Origin: Halobacteriales archaeon QH_8_67_36
GTDB taxonomy: Archaea; Halobacteriota; Halobacteria; Halobacteriales; Haloarculaceae
Assembly (NCBI GenBank): GCA_003021755.1
Contig: PXQZ01000128.1
Location: 1 to 17,202 of the forward strand
Length of the DNA: 17,202 bases
Reading direction: 5' to 3'
Shown: positions 1 through 7,240 of the stretch, in pieces
How positions within the stretch are numbered: the first letter of the stretch is position 1
Layout: every line of letters starts with the position of its first letter
Program-made: the position numbers and the translations under genes
The notes under the pieces: generated by a model
Databases searched by the model: none
Seen by the model: only the letters and a program-made list of their open reading frames with translations
Told to the model about the DNA's origin: nothing

Positions 1-396
1 CGGCTCCCCGATTTCCTCGCCGAAATCAACGACGGCGCCGACGTGGTCAGCGGCGACCGGCTCTACTACGGCGCCGACGAGATGCCCGGACTGAACAAGC
101 TCGGCAACGAGCTGTTCGCCCTGCTGGCCTCCGTCGCGATGGGCGAGCGCGTTCACGACACGACGACCGGGATGCGGGCCTACCGGCGTGACCTCCTGCA
201 GAAGATACGGTGGACGGAAAACACCGGCCTGTCGGCGGAGCTGCTGATGCGACCGCTGATGCGGGGGTACGACGTGCGCGAGCGTCCCATCGACTACGAC
301 GAGCGCAAGGGTGAGACGAAACTCGACCCGTTCGAGGGCGGGGCCGCCATCGCCAAGTCCATCCTGAAGGTCGCCGTCGAGGAGCGGCTTCGGTAG
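1..396 (+). CDS. Family 2 glycosyltransferase, C-terminal part (5' end cut by the window)
   Basis: The frame is open from base 1 and ends at TAG 394-396, leaving about 131 residues, so the N-terminal nucleotide-sugar binding half lies outside. The retained part has the late motifs of dolichyl-phosphate-sugar synthase type GT2 enzymes: a VVSGDR stretch, then DTTTGMRAYRR, then GLSAELLMR, followed by a basic and acidic tail with DERKGETKL. In the family these enzymes move a sugar from a nucleotide donor to a lipid carrier at the inner face of the membrane; the acceptor here cannot be told. No C-terminal membrane helices follow, so it resembles the soluble AglJ-like forms rather than those with a multi-span tail. 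It ends 36 bases before the next gene on the same strand. Confidence 0.8.
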   Translation, partial: RLPDFLAEINDGADVVSGDRLYYGADEMPGLNKLGNELFALLASVAMGERVHDTTTGMRAYRRDLLQKIRWTENTGLSAELLMRPLMRGYDVRERPIDYDERKGETKLDPFEGGAAIAKSILKVAVEERLR

Positions 397-432
397 GGTA
401 CAATCTAAGGGGCTGACGTTCATAATAGCGTC
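397..432 (+). promoter_or_regulatory. Possible leaderless promoter of the small gene at 433
   Basis: The 36-base gap holds an A/T-rich patch, TACAATCTAAG at about 399-409, centred roughly 28 bases before the ATG at 433. That is where the TATA box of a leaderless haloarchaeal transcript would lie. The match is weak and no Shine-Dalgarno sequence is seen. Confidence 0.3.
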
Positions 433-753
433 ATGCTCGTCACCGAACACGACGGCCGTATGCTCGCCCGGATGGAGACCGACGAGATGGTGTTCGAGGT
501 CACCTTCGACGAGGTCGAACCGACGGACGTGACGCTACGGTTCCTGCGTGACGGCGAGAAAGTCGGGAGCATCTACAACGACGATGGGACCGAACGGACG
601 ATGGCACGACTAGTCGTTGACGGCGACGCGACCGATTTCATCGGCGTGCACGTACCGAAAGAGTTCGTCGCGGAGGTTCTCGATGCGGCCGGCGAGGCCG
701 GTCGCGTCACCGACGAGGGCGCGGCCGAAGGGTACCGGCTCCGGGTGTTGTAG
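433..753 (+). CDS. Small acidic protein of unknown function (106 aa)
   Basis: I do not recognise a family. The predicted protein is strongly acidic, with no signal peptide, membrane segment or cysteine cluster, so it is probably cytoplasmic. Its sequence alternates short beta-like stretches (VFEVTFDEV, DVTLRFLRDG, MARLVVDGD) and ends in a short helix-like region and a beta-like YRLRVL tail, suggesting a compact beta-rich fold. The ATG at 433 follows a possible leaderless promoter. The stop codon TAG at 751-753 directly abuts the stop of the convergent gene that ends at 754. Acidic composition and haloarchaeal codon use support a real gene; function is unknown. Confidence 0.7.
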   Translation: MLVTEHDGRMLARMETDEMVFEVTFDEVEPTDVTLRFLRDGEKVGSIYNDDGTERTMARLVVDGDATDFIGVHVPKEFVAEVLDAAGEAGRVTDEGAAEGYRLRVL

Positions 754-1299
754 TCACTGCCCGTCGGGCGGCCGCTTGTAACTCTCGGTCCCGCCCGGGT
801 GGCCCTGTGGGTTCTCGATGCCGACGAGTTCCCCGCCCGTCGGCGAACTGTAGAGCCCGTACACCAGTTCGTTGACCAGATAGTACCGCACCCGCTCTCT
901 CGGGGCGCCGTCCGGAACCGGGTCGGCCTTGTCTACGCCCATCGCCCGCAACGTCTCCTCCTGTTTCGCCGGTTCGAGTTCCCGGAAGTCCGTGTCCTCC
1001 CACTCCCGGGCATAGTCGTTCAGCGCCGTGAGCGCGTCGAGGACGGCGTCGGCCCGTTCCAGGTCGGCCCGCAGCCGTCGGGACATGTAGCCGTCAACGA
1101 ACGACCCGATGCCGCTGACCTCGCTGGGGTAGACGGTCTCCGCGACCGCATGTAACGTCCGGCGCTCGTGGTCGGTGACGATGGGCTCGCCGCCCGCGTC
1201 GTCCTCGTCGGCCCATTCGAGCAGCGCCGCGCCGCCGCCGACGGTGATGCCGGCCGCACCGAGCGCCTTCAACACGTCGCGTCTGTCGAGTTCTGTCAT
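754..1299 (-). CDS. Gluconate 2-dehydrogenase subunit 3 family protein, Tat-exported, no flavoprotein partner nearby
   Basis: This 181-residue protein begins with a twin-arginine signal: RR at residues 6-7 in DRRDVLK, followed by a short Gly/Ala-rich hydrophobic core to about residue 28. The rest looks like the Gluconate_2-dh3 family (PF13618), with the helix TLHAVAETVYPSE followed by an acidic helical body. In known enzymes this is the small partner of a GMC-type FAD dehydrogenase that oxidises sugars or alcohols outside the membrane and passes electrons to a cytochrome. Here no GMC flavoprotein is adjacent: the gene is last in the ferric-uptake operon, overlapping the upstream glycosyltransferase by four bases (ATGA). 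It may serve a distant flavoprotein or have another role. The family call rests on recognition, not a search. Confidence 0.72.
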   Translation of the reverse strand: MTELDRRDVLKALGAAGITVGGGAALLEWADEDDAGGEPIVTDHERRTLHAVAETVYPSEVSGIGSFVDGYMSRRLRADLERADAVLDALTALNDYAREWEDTDFRELEPAKQEETLRAMGVDKADPVPDGAPRERVRYYLVNELVYGLYSSPTGGELVGIENPQGHPGGTESYKRPPDGQ

Positions 1300-3308
1300 G
1301 GTTCTCTCACCCTGGCGTCGAGTGTGATTCCGTCGCGGTGGGCGCCGGGCACGTAGGCGGCCTGTCCGCCACACAGCCGCTCGGACCAACACACCTCCAT
1401 CCGTGGCGTCAGCGTCCGCACGCCGGTGTCCGTCTCGTTTACCGGCACGGCCCAACGGTACTTTACCGCTCGGTTCGCGCCGTAGTCGACGAAGGCGACG
1501 ACGGTCACCGTGCCGCGCCGGGGCGTCGGCACGGCGATCGGGTCCCCGATACCGTCGCCGCTGAGCCGGCTCCGGGTGGCGTTCGTGCGCAGTTCCAGCG
1601 AGAGCTGCGTCGTGTCGTTGACCGTCGTGTACTCGTTCGCGCTGGTGTTTGCCGTCCCGTTGTCTATCCGGACGGTGACGGAGTCCGCCGCCGCCGGCAC
1701 CGTCGCCGAGATGTCCGTGGTCACCGTCTCCCCGCTCGCCACCCGCACGCGCTGGAGCCGCGGCTCGACGGACTGGTCGAGGAACGGCGCCCACTGACCG
1801 CGGTAGACGTAGCGGTAGTACGTCCGCTCGGGGTAGCTGTCGACGACGGCGAACTGCTGGCGCTGCATGGCATACACCGTCTCGCCGTCGAAACCGGGGT
1901 CGTTGCGCAGCGACTGGAACGGGTGATTGAGCCAGTTCCCGTACGTCCGCGGGAGGAACACGACGCTGTCGTCCAGTTCGCGCCCGTGAACGGGCTCGTA
2001 GGCCCGCTCGTACTGCCGGGTTACGTCGTAGTTCTCCGCGACCGGTGCCGCCACCGCGGCGACGGCGGTCGCGCCACCGACCGTCGCGACGACCAGCACC
2101 AGCGCCGCCATCGCCGGCCGGGTCCGCTCCGTGGGGAGCTTTCCGGGCAGCGTCTCGCGGCCCCACTCGACGGCGGTCAGCAGGCCGACGGCGCCGAACG
2201 CGACCACCGGCACGAGCAGGTCCACGTGGTAGTAGGGCCCGAAAAAGGAGACGAGCCCGTCCGAGGGGGCAGACAGTTCGCCGAGGATGTTCAGGTTGCC
2301 CCAGAAGAGGACGTTCCCGAGCGGGATCGTCAGCCCGAGGCCGGCCAGGGTCAGCTGTCGGCCGTCGAACCCCCGTCGTCGGACGGTCCGGACGCCGTAG
2401 AGTGCAGCAAGCGTCCCGAGTGGCCCGGCGACGACCCACTCCGTGGCGAACAGCCACAGCACCTCGGCGTTGGCCCGCACGGAGAGCATCGGGGTGAACG
2501 TCCGGGAGTAGCCGGCTATCTCCCGATAGCCAAAGCCCAGCCCGTCCAGCGGCGCGAACGCCTGGTACGGGAACACTAGCGGGTCGCCGGTCATGTACGC
2601 GTTGTAGCCGAGCGTGGCCGCGACGCCGGCCAGCCCGAAGACGGCCGTCAGCCCGACCCGCTCGATGGTTGGCCGCGCTAGTTCCCGGAGCGACCACAGC
2701 GCGTGGAGTACGAACGGGGTCGCGAACAGCACCGCCGTGTACGGTCTAGTGAAGAAGGCAATGCCGACGGCCACCCCTGCGAGCGCTGCGGTCCGGCGGG
2801 AACCGGTGCGGTCGGCGTGGAGATACGACGCCGCGAACGCGAGGTTCCAGCACAGCGCCGGGACGTACGAGAGAAAGACGGCGGCCTCGACGACGAACAG
2901 CGGTGAAGCGAGCATGAGGACGCTCGCGACGACGCCGGTCCGGGGGTCGAAGGCCTCGCGGACGGTGTGGTAGGTGCCGGCCAGCACACCAGTCGCGATC
3001 AGCGCGAGCGCGACCCGATAGCCCCCGAGCAGCTTGCCGACGGCGAACATCGCCGCCGTCGGCGGCGTGTACTTCGAGTACAGCCCCCGGCCGCTCTCGA
3101 CGAAGAACCACGGCCGGAACGGGCCGTCCACGGGCGGTCGGAGAAACAACTGCCCCTCCAGCAGCATCGCGGCCTGCTGGAGGTACACCGCCTCGTCGTG
3201 GTTGCTGGTGTGGTACGGAAAGACGACGTGGGCGAGCGTGTAGACGAGGAGGCCGCCGACGAGTGCGACGAGTGCCGCCTGCACGCGGGGTCGTCGCAGT
3301 CGGCTCAT
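1296..3308 (-). CDS. GT-C type membrane glycosyltransferase (family 39-like) with large external C-terminal domain
   Basis: The 670-residue protein starts with a membrane helix (about 10-30), then an external loop carrying the acidic pair D38-E39 in SNHDEAVYLQ, as in PMT/ArnT-type GT-C enzymes, where such acidic residues are catalytic. Many hydrophobic helices follow to about residue 430. The last 240 residues are soluble, beta-rich and hold several N-x-S/T sequons (NGT, NTS, NDT, NAT, NET), consistent with an extracytoplasmic domain. Such enzymes transfer a sugar from a lipid-phosphate donor to an exported acceptor; donor and acceptor are unknown. Four-base overlaps at both ends (with the ATPase at 3305-3308 and the subunit 3 gene at 1296-1299) place it firmly in the ferric-uptake operon, an unusual setting. 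Confidence 0.78.
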   Translation of the reverse strand: MSRLRRPRVQAALVALVGGLLVYTLAHVVFPYHTSNHDEAVYLQQAAMLLEGQLFLRPPVDGPFRPWFFVESGRGLYSKYTPPTAAMFAVGKLLGGYRVALALIATGVLAGTYHTVREAFDPRTGVVASVLMLASPLFVVEAAVFLSYVPALCWNLAFAASYLHADRTGSRRTAALAGVAVGIAFFTRPYTAVLFATPFVLHALWSLRELARPTIERVGLTAVFGLAGVAATLGYNAYMTGDPLVFPYQAFAPLDGLGFGYREIAGYSRTFTPMLSVRANAEVLWLFATEWVVAGPLGTLAALYGVRTVRRRGFDGRQLTLAGLGLTIPLGNVLFWGNLNILGELSAPSDGLVSFFGPYYHVDLLVPVVAFGAVGLLTAVEWGRETLPGKLPTERTRPAMAALVLVVATVGGATAVAAVAAPVAENYDVTRQYERAYEPVHGRELDDSVVFLPRTYGNWLNHPFQSLRNDPGFDGETVYAMQRQQFAVVDSYPERTYYRYVYRGQWAPFLDQSVEPRLQRVRVASGETVTTDISATVPAAADSVTVRIDNGTANTSANEYTTVNDTTQLSLELRTNATRSRLSGDGIGDPIAVPTPRRGTVTVVAFVDYGANRAVKYRWAVPVNETDTGVRTLTPRMEVCWSERLCGGQAAYVPGAHRDGITLDARVREP

Positions 3309-4438
3309 TCAGCCGGGTACCAGGCCAGTTCGTGGTCGGCGGCCAGGTCGACCGCGACCGGCTGGCCGGCCTCGAACGTCTCGACGTGGTTGTGCATACA
3401 GTGGACCACGTCGCCGCTGTGCAGTTCCACCCGGTAGATGAAGTTGGGACCGTTGTACTGGCGGTGGACCACGTAGCCGTCGGCCTTGGGCTCGCTGGTC
3501 GGCATCGCCTGCAGGTCGTCCGGGCGCACGAGCACGTCTATCATCGCCCCATCGTAGGCCTCGATGGGGCCGTTCAGTAGTTCGAGGTCGAAACTGCCCA
3601 GCCCGGTCTCCAGGCTGTCGGTCACGCGGGCCGAGAGGAAACTCGCCTGGCCGAGGAAGCTCGCGACGAAGCGGCTCTCGGGGTTCTCGAACACCTCGCC
3701 GGGGTTGCCCACCTGGGCGATGGCGCCGTCGTTCATGATGGCGACGCGGTCGCTGATGGAGAGGGCCTCCTCCTGGTCGTGAGTCACGGAGATGGCGGTG
3801 ACGCCCGCCCGCTTCAGAATCCGCCGGACCTCCTCGCGCATCTCCACGCGCAGGCGCACGTCGAGGTTCGAGAACGGCTCGTCGAGCAGGAGAACGTCCG
3901 GTTCGGGGGCCAGCGAGCGGGCCAGCGCGACCCGCTGTTGTTGGCCGCCCGAAAGCTGGCTCGGCATCTTCTCCTCGTGGGCCACCAGGTCGACCAGTTC
4001 GAGCAGTTCGGCGACCCGCGCGTCGGTCGCCACCTCGTCCAGTTCGTCCAGTCCGAAGGCGATGTTCTCGGCGACGGTGAGATGCGGGAAGAGGGCGTAG
4101 TCCTGAAACACGATACCCACGTCCCGTTCCTCTGGCTTCTTGAACGGGCCGTCCGCGTCGCCGGTCACCGTCTCGCCGGCGATGGTAATCGTTCCCGAGG
4201 ACGGCGCTTCGAGCCCCGCTATCATCCGGAGCGTGGTCGTCTTTCCACAGCCGGACGGCCCCAGCAGCGTCAGTAACTCCCCGTCCTTGACCGACAGCGA
4301 GAGCCGCTCGACGGCCTTCTCGGGGCCGTACCTCTTCGAGACGCCCTCGATGGAGAGGACGGTCCGCTCCGGGTCTTCGACCGCCGTCTGTACCGTTTCG
4401 AACTCGGAAATCCGCTGTGATGGTTTCTGTTTTGCCAT
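3305..4438 (-). CDS. fbpC: ABC transporter ATP-binding protein, FbpC-type (ferric iron import)
   Basis: All ABC ATPase motifs are present in this 377-residue protein: Walker A GPSGCGKTT at 60-68, Q-loop Q112, signature LSGGQ at 162-166, Walker B LLLDEP at 183-188 with D193 of the D-loop, and switch H220 in VTHDQEEAL. A C-terminal TOBE-like regulatory domain fills roughly 245-377, as in FbpC, PotA and CysA. A 26-residue hydrophilic N-terminal extension precedes the domain. ATP hydrolysis on the inner face would drive the double-module permease encoded just upstream. Its start lies one base after the permease stop; its end overlaps the glycosyltransferase by four bases. Substrate is assigned from the binding protein, since ThiQ and other ATPases look similar. 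Confidence 0.88.
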   Translation of the reverse strand: MAKQKPSQRISEFETVQTAVEDPERTVLSIEGVSKRYGPEKAVERLSLSVKDGELLTLLGPSGCGKTTTLRMIAGLEAPSSGTITIAGETVTGDADGPFKKPEERDVGIVFQDYALFPHLTVAENIAFGLDELDEVATDARVAELLELVDLVAHEEKMPSQLSGGQQQRVALARSLAPEPDVLLLDEPFSNLDVRLRVEMREEVRRILKRAGVTAISVTHDQEEALSISDRVAIMNDGAIAQVGNPGEVFENPESRFVASFLGQASFLSARVTDSLETGLGSFDLELLNGPIEAYDGAMIDVLVRPDDLQAMPTSEPKADGYVVHRQYNGPNFIYRVELHSGDVVHCMHNHVETFEAGQPVAVDLAADHELAWYPAE

Positions 4439-4439
4439 G

Positions 4440-6053
4440 TTATGCCTCCTGTCTGAGGATGATGAGCATCGAGAGTCCCGAGACGCCGACGAGAATCAGC
4501 GCCGGAACCGCCGCCTGTCCCTGATACGCTGCTCCGCGGACCAGCCAGATGTACGTTACGATGGTCTCGAAGCCTATCGGCCGGAGCATCAGCGTCGCCG
4601 GCAGTTCCTTCATCGTCGTGAGAAAGACCAGCGCCGCGCCGGCGGCGACGCCCGGTGCGACCAGCGGGAGGACGACCTTCCGGAACGACGTGAGCGGTCC
4701 GTAGCCGAGCGAGCGGGCCGCCTCCAGGTAGCTCGGGTCGACCTGCAACACCGACGACTCCGTCGTCCCGACGGCCTGCGGGAGGAATCGGACGACGTAG
4801 GCGAACACGAGTACGAAGAGGCTCTGGTAAAGGAAGGGGACGAAGCGGAGCGCGAGGTAGATGAGCGAGAGCCCGATGACGACGCCGGGCACCGCGTACC
4901 CCACGTAGGACACCCGTTCGGGCAGCGAGGAGAGGGTGCCGTCCCCGCGGGCCGAGAGATAGGCGATGGGGAGCGCGACGACGACACAGAGGGCGGCCGC
5001 GCCGCCGGCGAGCAAGACCGAGTTCGTGACGTGTTGCAGTTCGAAGACGAAGCCCGCGGGCGCGGCCTCCGTCGACCGGACCAGCCACAGCCCGAGGATG
5101 CCTATCGGGAGGGCCAGACAGAGCGCGCCGATAGCGGCACAGAACCCCATCGCGGGCAGTTCCCAGTAGCCGAGCTCGATCTCGCCGGCCCGGCGGTCGC
5201 CGCTGGCGACGTACGCGCCGTCGCGGCTCGCGCCGATGCGGGATTCGACGGCGAGTATCGACATCGCAAGCACGAGCAAAAGCAAGGAGAGGACGGCGGC
5301 GGCATCGGGGTTCCGCGCCTGCTCCTCGACGAATACCATCCGCGTGAACACGTCATAACGCATGATAGCCGGCGTCCCGAAATCGGAGAGGGTGTACAGC
5401 GCCACGAGCAGGGCGCCGGCGGCGATACCCGGCAGAATCTGGGGGAGCGTGACCCGTTTGAACGCCTGCCAGCGACTGGCGTTCAGCGTCCGGGCGGCCT
5501 CGATGACCGTCCCGTCGAAGGAGATGAGCGACGCTCGCGTCGTCAGAAAGACGTAGGGGTACGTAAACAGCGTCAACACGAGGACGGTCCCGTGGAGCCC
5601 GTAGATGGTGGGAATCTGCTGGATGCCAAGCGGCGCCAGCAGGTCGGCGAGTTCGCCCCGCGGGCCGAAGGCAGAGACGAACGCGAACGCGCCGATGTAG
5701 CTGGGGACCACCAGCGGGAGGGCCGCAGTGACCGTCCAGAACCGCTTGAACGGGAGGTCGGTCTGGACGGTAAGCAGCGCCAGCGGGACGCCGATGACCA
5801 CCGACATGGTTGTGACGGCAACCACCAGCACGAGCGTATTGACCGTCACCGCCATTGTCGTCTCGCTGCCGACGAGTTCGACGAGGCGTCCGGTCGGCAT
5901 CTCGCTGGCCGTAATCAGGACCCAGGCGACGGGCGAGAGGAGGAGCAGTGAGATAGCGAGGACGACCGCCGCGAGGACTGTCGGCTCGTCGGCGTCGCGG
6001 TCGGCGACGTTCGCTTGCTCGCGAATCCGTTCCAGACGATCGCTCGTGCCCAT
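4440..6053 (-). CDS. fbpB: ABC transporter permease, FbpB-type with two fused modules
   Basis: The 537-residue protein is a tandem fusion of two BPD_transp_1 permease modules, together about twelve membrane helices. Each module has its cytoplasmic EAA loop: the first at about 185-213 (EAARTLNASRWQAFKRVTLP) and the second at 444-472 (EAARSLGYGPLTSFRKVVLP), the coupling helices that contact the ATPase. The length matches FbpB/SfuB and the related ThiP. The N-terminus is charged and cytoplasmic, with the first helix at about 26-48. It lies one base from both neighbours (binding protein ends at 6055, ATPase starts at 4438), so the three subunits are co-transcribed. The iron assignment follows from the FbpA-like partner and the operator upstream. 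Confidence 0.87.
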   Translation of the reverse strand: MGTSDRLERIREQANVADRDADEPTVLAAVVLAISLLLLSPVAWVLITASEMPTGRLVELVGSETTMAVTVNTLVLVVAVTTMSVVIGVPLALLTVQTDLPFKRFWTVTAALPLVVPSYIGAFAFVSAFGPRGELADLLAPLGIQQIPTIYGLHGTVLVLTLFTYPYVFLTTRASLISFDGTVIEAARTLNASRWQAFKRVTLPQILPGIAAGALLVALYTLSDFGTPAIMRYDVFTRMVFVEEQARNPDAAAVLSLLLLVLAMSILAVESRIGASRDGAYVASGDRRAGEIELGYWELPAMGFCAAIGALCLALPIGILGLWLVRSTEAAPAGFVFELQHVTNSVLLAGGAAALCVVVALPIAYLSARGDGTLSSLPERVSYVGYAVPGVVIGLSLIYLALRFVPFLYQSLFVLVFAYVVRFLPQAVGTTESSVLQVDPSYLEAARSLGYGPLTSFRKVVLPLVAPGVAAGAALVFLTTMKELPATLMLRPIGFETIVTYIWLVRGAAYQGQAAVPALILVGVSGLSMLIILRQEA

Positions 6054-6054
6054 C

Positions 6055-7200
6055 TCAGAGGACGCCGGCCTCGCGCATGAGGTCGACGGTCCCCGACACG
6101 TCCGCGAGTTCGGTGAGGTCGATGTCCGGCGGGTTCAGGTCGTCGATACGCGGGAGGTCGCCGACCGGCGCCACCCCCGAAATCATCGGGTAGGCGAACG
6201 TCCGGGTGGCGAAAAACTCCTGGGCCTCGGCGGAGAGGACGTGTCGGGCGAAGTTCCCGGCCAGTTCCGACTTGTTCGTCCCGTCGAGGATCTCCAGCCC
6301 GGAGACGTTCACCAGCGCGCCGGCGTCGCCTTCGGTGAAGGCGAGTTCCAGGGGCGCGTTCGAGCGGCCCGAGCGGACCCGCAGCGAGTAGTAGTGGTTC
6401 GCGAAGCCGGCCGCCAGTTCGCCGTCGGCGACGCTGTTGGAGATGGCGAACTCGTTGTCGTACTCGGTGATGCCGTGGTCCTGCATCGATTCGAGCCACG
6501 AGCGGGCGGCGCCGTCGGAACGGTTCAGCCGCATCGCAGTGATGAAAGACTGGAAGGCTCCGTAGGCGGGCGCCCATCCCATCGTCCCCTCCAGCGCCCC
6601 GGTGTTCGGGAAGTCACGGACCTGATTCGGGATGTCCGACTCGGAGAGCCGGTCGGAGTTGTACGGGATCGCCCGTGCGCGGCCGGCGATGCCGACCCAG
6701 CGGCCGTCGCCGTCCTGGAAGCTCCCGGGCACGGCGTCGAGCGCCTCGCTCGGCAGCGACTGGGCCGCTCCGGCGTTGGCGACGGCGCCGAGGGAGCCGG
6801 CGTCGACGGACAGGAACAGGTCGGCCTGTGTCGCGTCGTTCGCCGACTCCTCGATAATTTGGTTCGCGAGGCTGGACGAGGAGTCGAGCCGGTGGTTCAC
6901 GGTGAAGCCGTCGTAGGCCTGCTGGAACAGGTCGAGCAGTTCGACGTAGAGGCCGCCCTCGCCACCGCCGAGATAGACGGTGAGGCCGCCTTCGAGTGGC
7001 GGGAGGTCCGTGATCGAGGTGCCACCGGGCTGGTCGCGGGACTCGACCAGCGGGCCGGAGCCGCGGAAGTCCGAGAGGGAGACGCCTACCTGGTTGGAAG
7101 AATCGTCGCTGAACAGCCCGAAACAGCCGGCGAGCGAGCCGGCGGCGGTCGCCCCGCCCAGCGCGAGGAGGCGACGCCGGGAAGATGTGCCGTCAGTCAT
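6055..7200 (-). CDS. fbpA: FbpA-type ferric-iron-binding lipoprotein, Tat-exported
   Basis: The 381-residue protein starts with a Tat signal (RRR at 8-10 in SSRRRLLALGG) and a lipobox LAGC with C26, so it is predicted to be exported folded and lipid-anchored outside. The body is a periplasmic-binding fold with FbpA landmarks: WVGIAGRARAIPYN at 168-181, MGWAPAYGAFQSFITAMR at 207-224, and NHYY at 268-271, whose paired tyrosines correspond to the Fe(III) ligands of bacterial FbpA. The C-terminal region with LVNVSGLEIL and FFATRTFAYPMISGV also fits. ATG 7198-7200 is chosen because the signal starts there and an iron-type palindrome lies 12 bases upstream. It is the first gene of the operon. A thiamine-type ligand is less likely given NHYY. 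Confidence 0.85.
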   Translation of the reverse strand: MTDGTSSRRRLLALGGATAAGSLAGCFGLFSDDSSNQVGVSLSDFRGSGPLVESRDQPGGTSITDLPPLEGGLTVYLGGGEGGLYVELLDLFQQAYDGFTVNHRLDSSSSLANQIIEESANDATQADLFLSVDAGSLGAVANAGAAQSLPSEALDAVPGSFQDGDGRWVGIAGRARAIPYNSDRLSESDIPNQVRDFPNTGALEGTMGWAPAYGAFQSFITAMRLNRSDGAARSWLESMQDHGITEYDNEFAISNSVADGELAAGFANHYYSLRVRSGRSNAPLELAFTEGDAGALVNVSGLEILDGTNKSELAGNFARHVLSAEAQEFFATRTFAYPMISGVAPVGDLPRIDDLNPPDIDLTELADVSGTVDLMREAGVL

Positions 7201-7212
7201 GGTTGGGTATGT

Positions 7213-7228
7213 TTTAGGTTTACCTAAA
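7213..7228. promoter_or_regulatory. DtxR-type iron operator 1, before the ferric-uptake operon
   Basis: TTTAGG-TTTA-CCTAAA is a perfect 6-4-6 inverted repeat. It ends 12 bases before the ATG of the FbpA-like gene (start at 7200), and its distal half covers -23 to -28, the TATA position of a leaderless transcript. The core TTAGG-N4-CCTAA matches the middle of the bacterial DtxR/IdeR consensus; haloarchaea use related metal-dependent repressors (Idr1/Idr2, SirR). Binding would block the basal factors. Confidence 0.8.
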
Positions 7229-7240
7229 TGGTTTGCGTTT

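Noticed and set aside
751..756. Terminator between the convergent genes ending at 753 and 754
   Set aside because: The stop codons abut with no spacer, and I see no T-run or stem there; termination must occur inside the opposite gene or further on.
754..2697. Long open frame on the minus strand in another register (about 650 codons) across the glycosyltransferase
   Set aside because: It yields Arg/Ala/Gly-rich sequence without family motifs in its first part. Its tail is simply the subunit 3 gene, which starts at 1299 with a proper Tat signal.
4140..5951. 600-codon plus-strand frame opposite the permease and ATPase
   Set aside because: This is a high-GC shadow: Arg/Gly/Asp-rich, low-complexity product with no motif, lying over two unmistakable ABC genes.
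6055..7200. Thiamine-binding (ThiB/TbpA) identity for the first binding protein
   Set aside because: The double-module permease would fit ThiP too, but the NHYY iron-ligand motif and the DtxR-type operator favour ferric iron.
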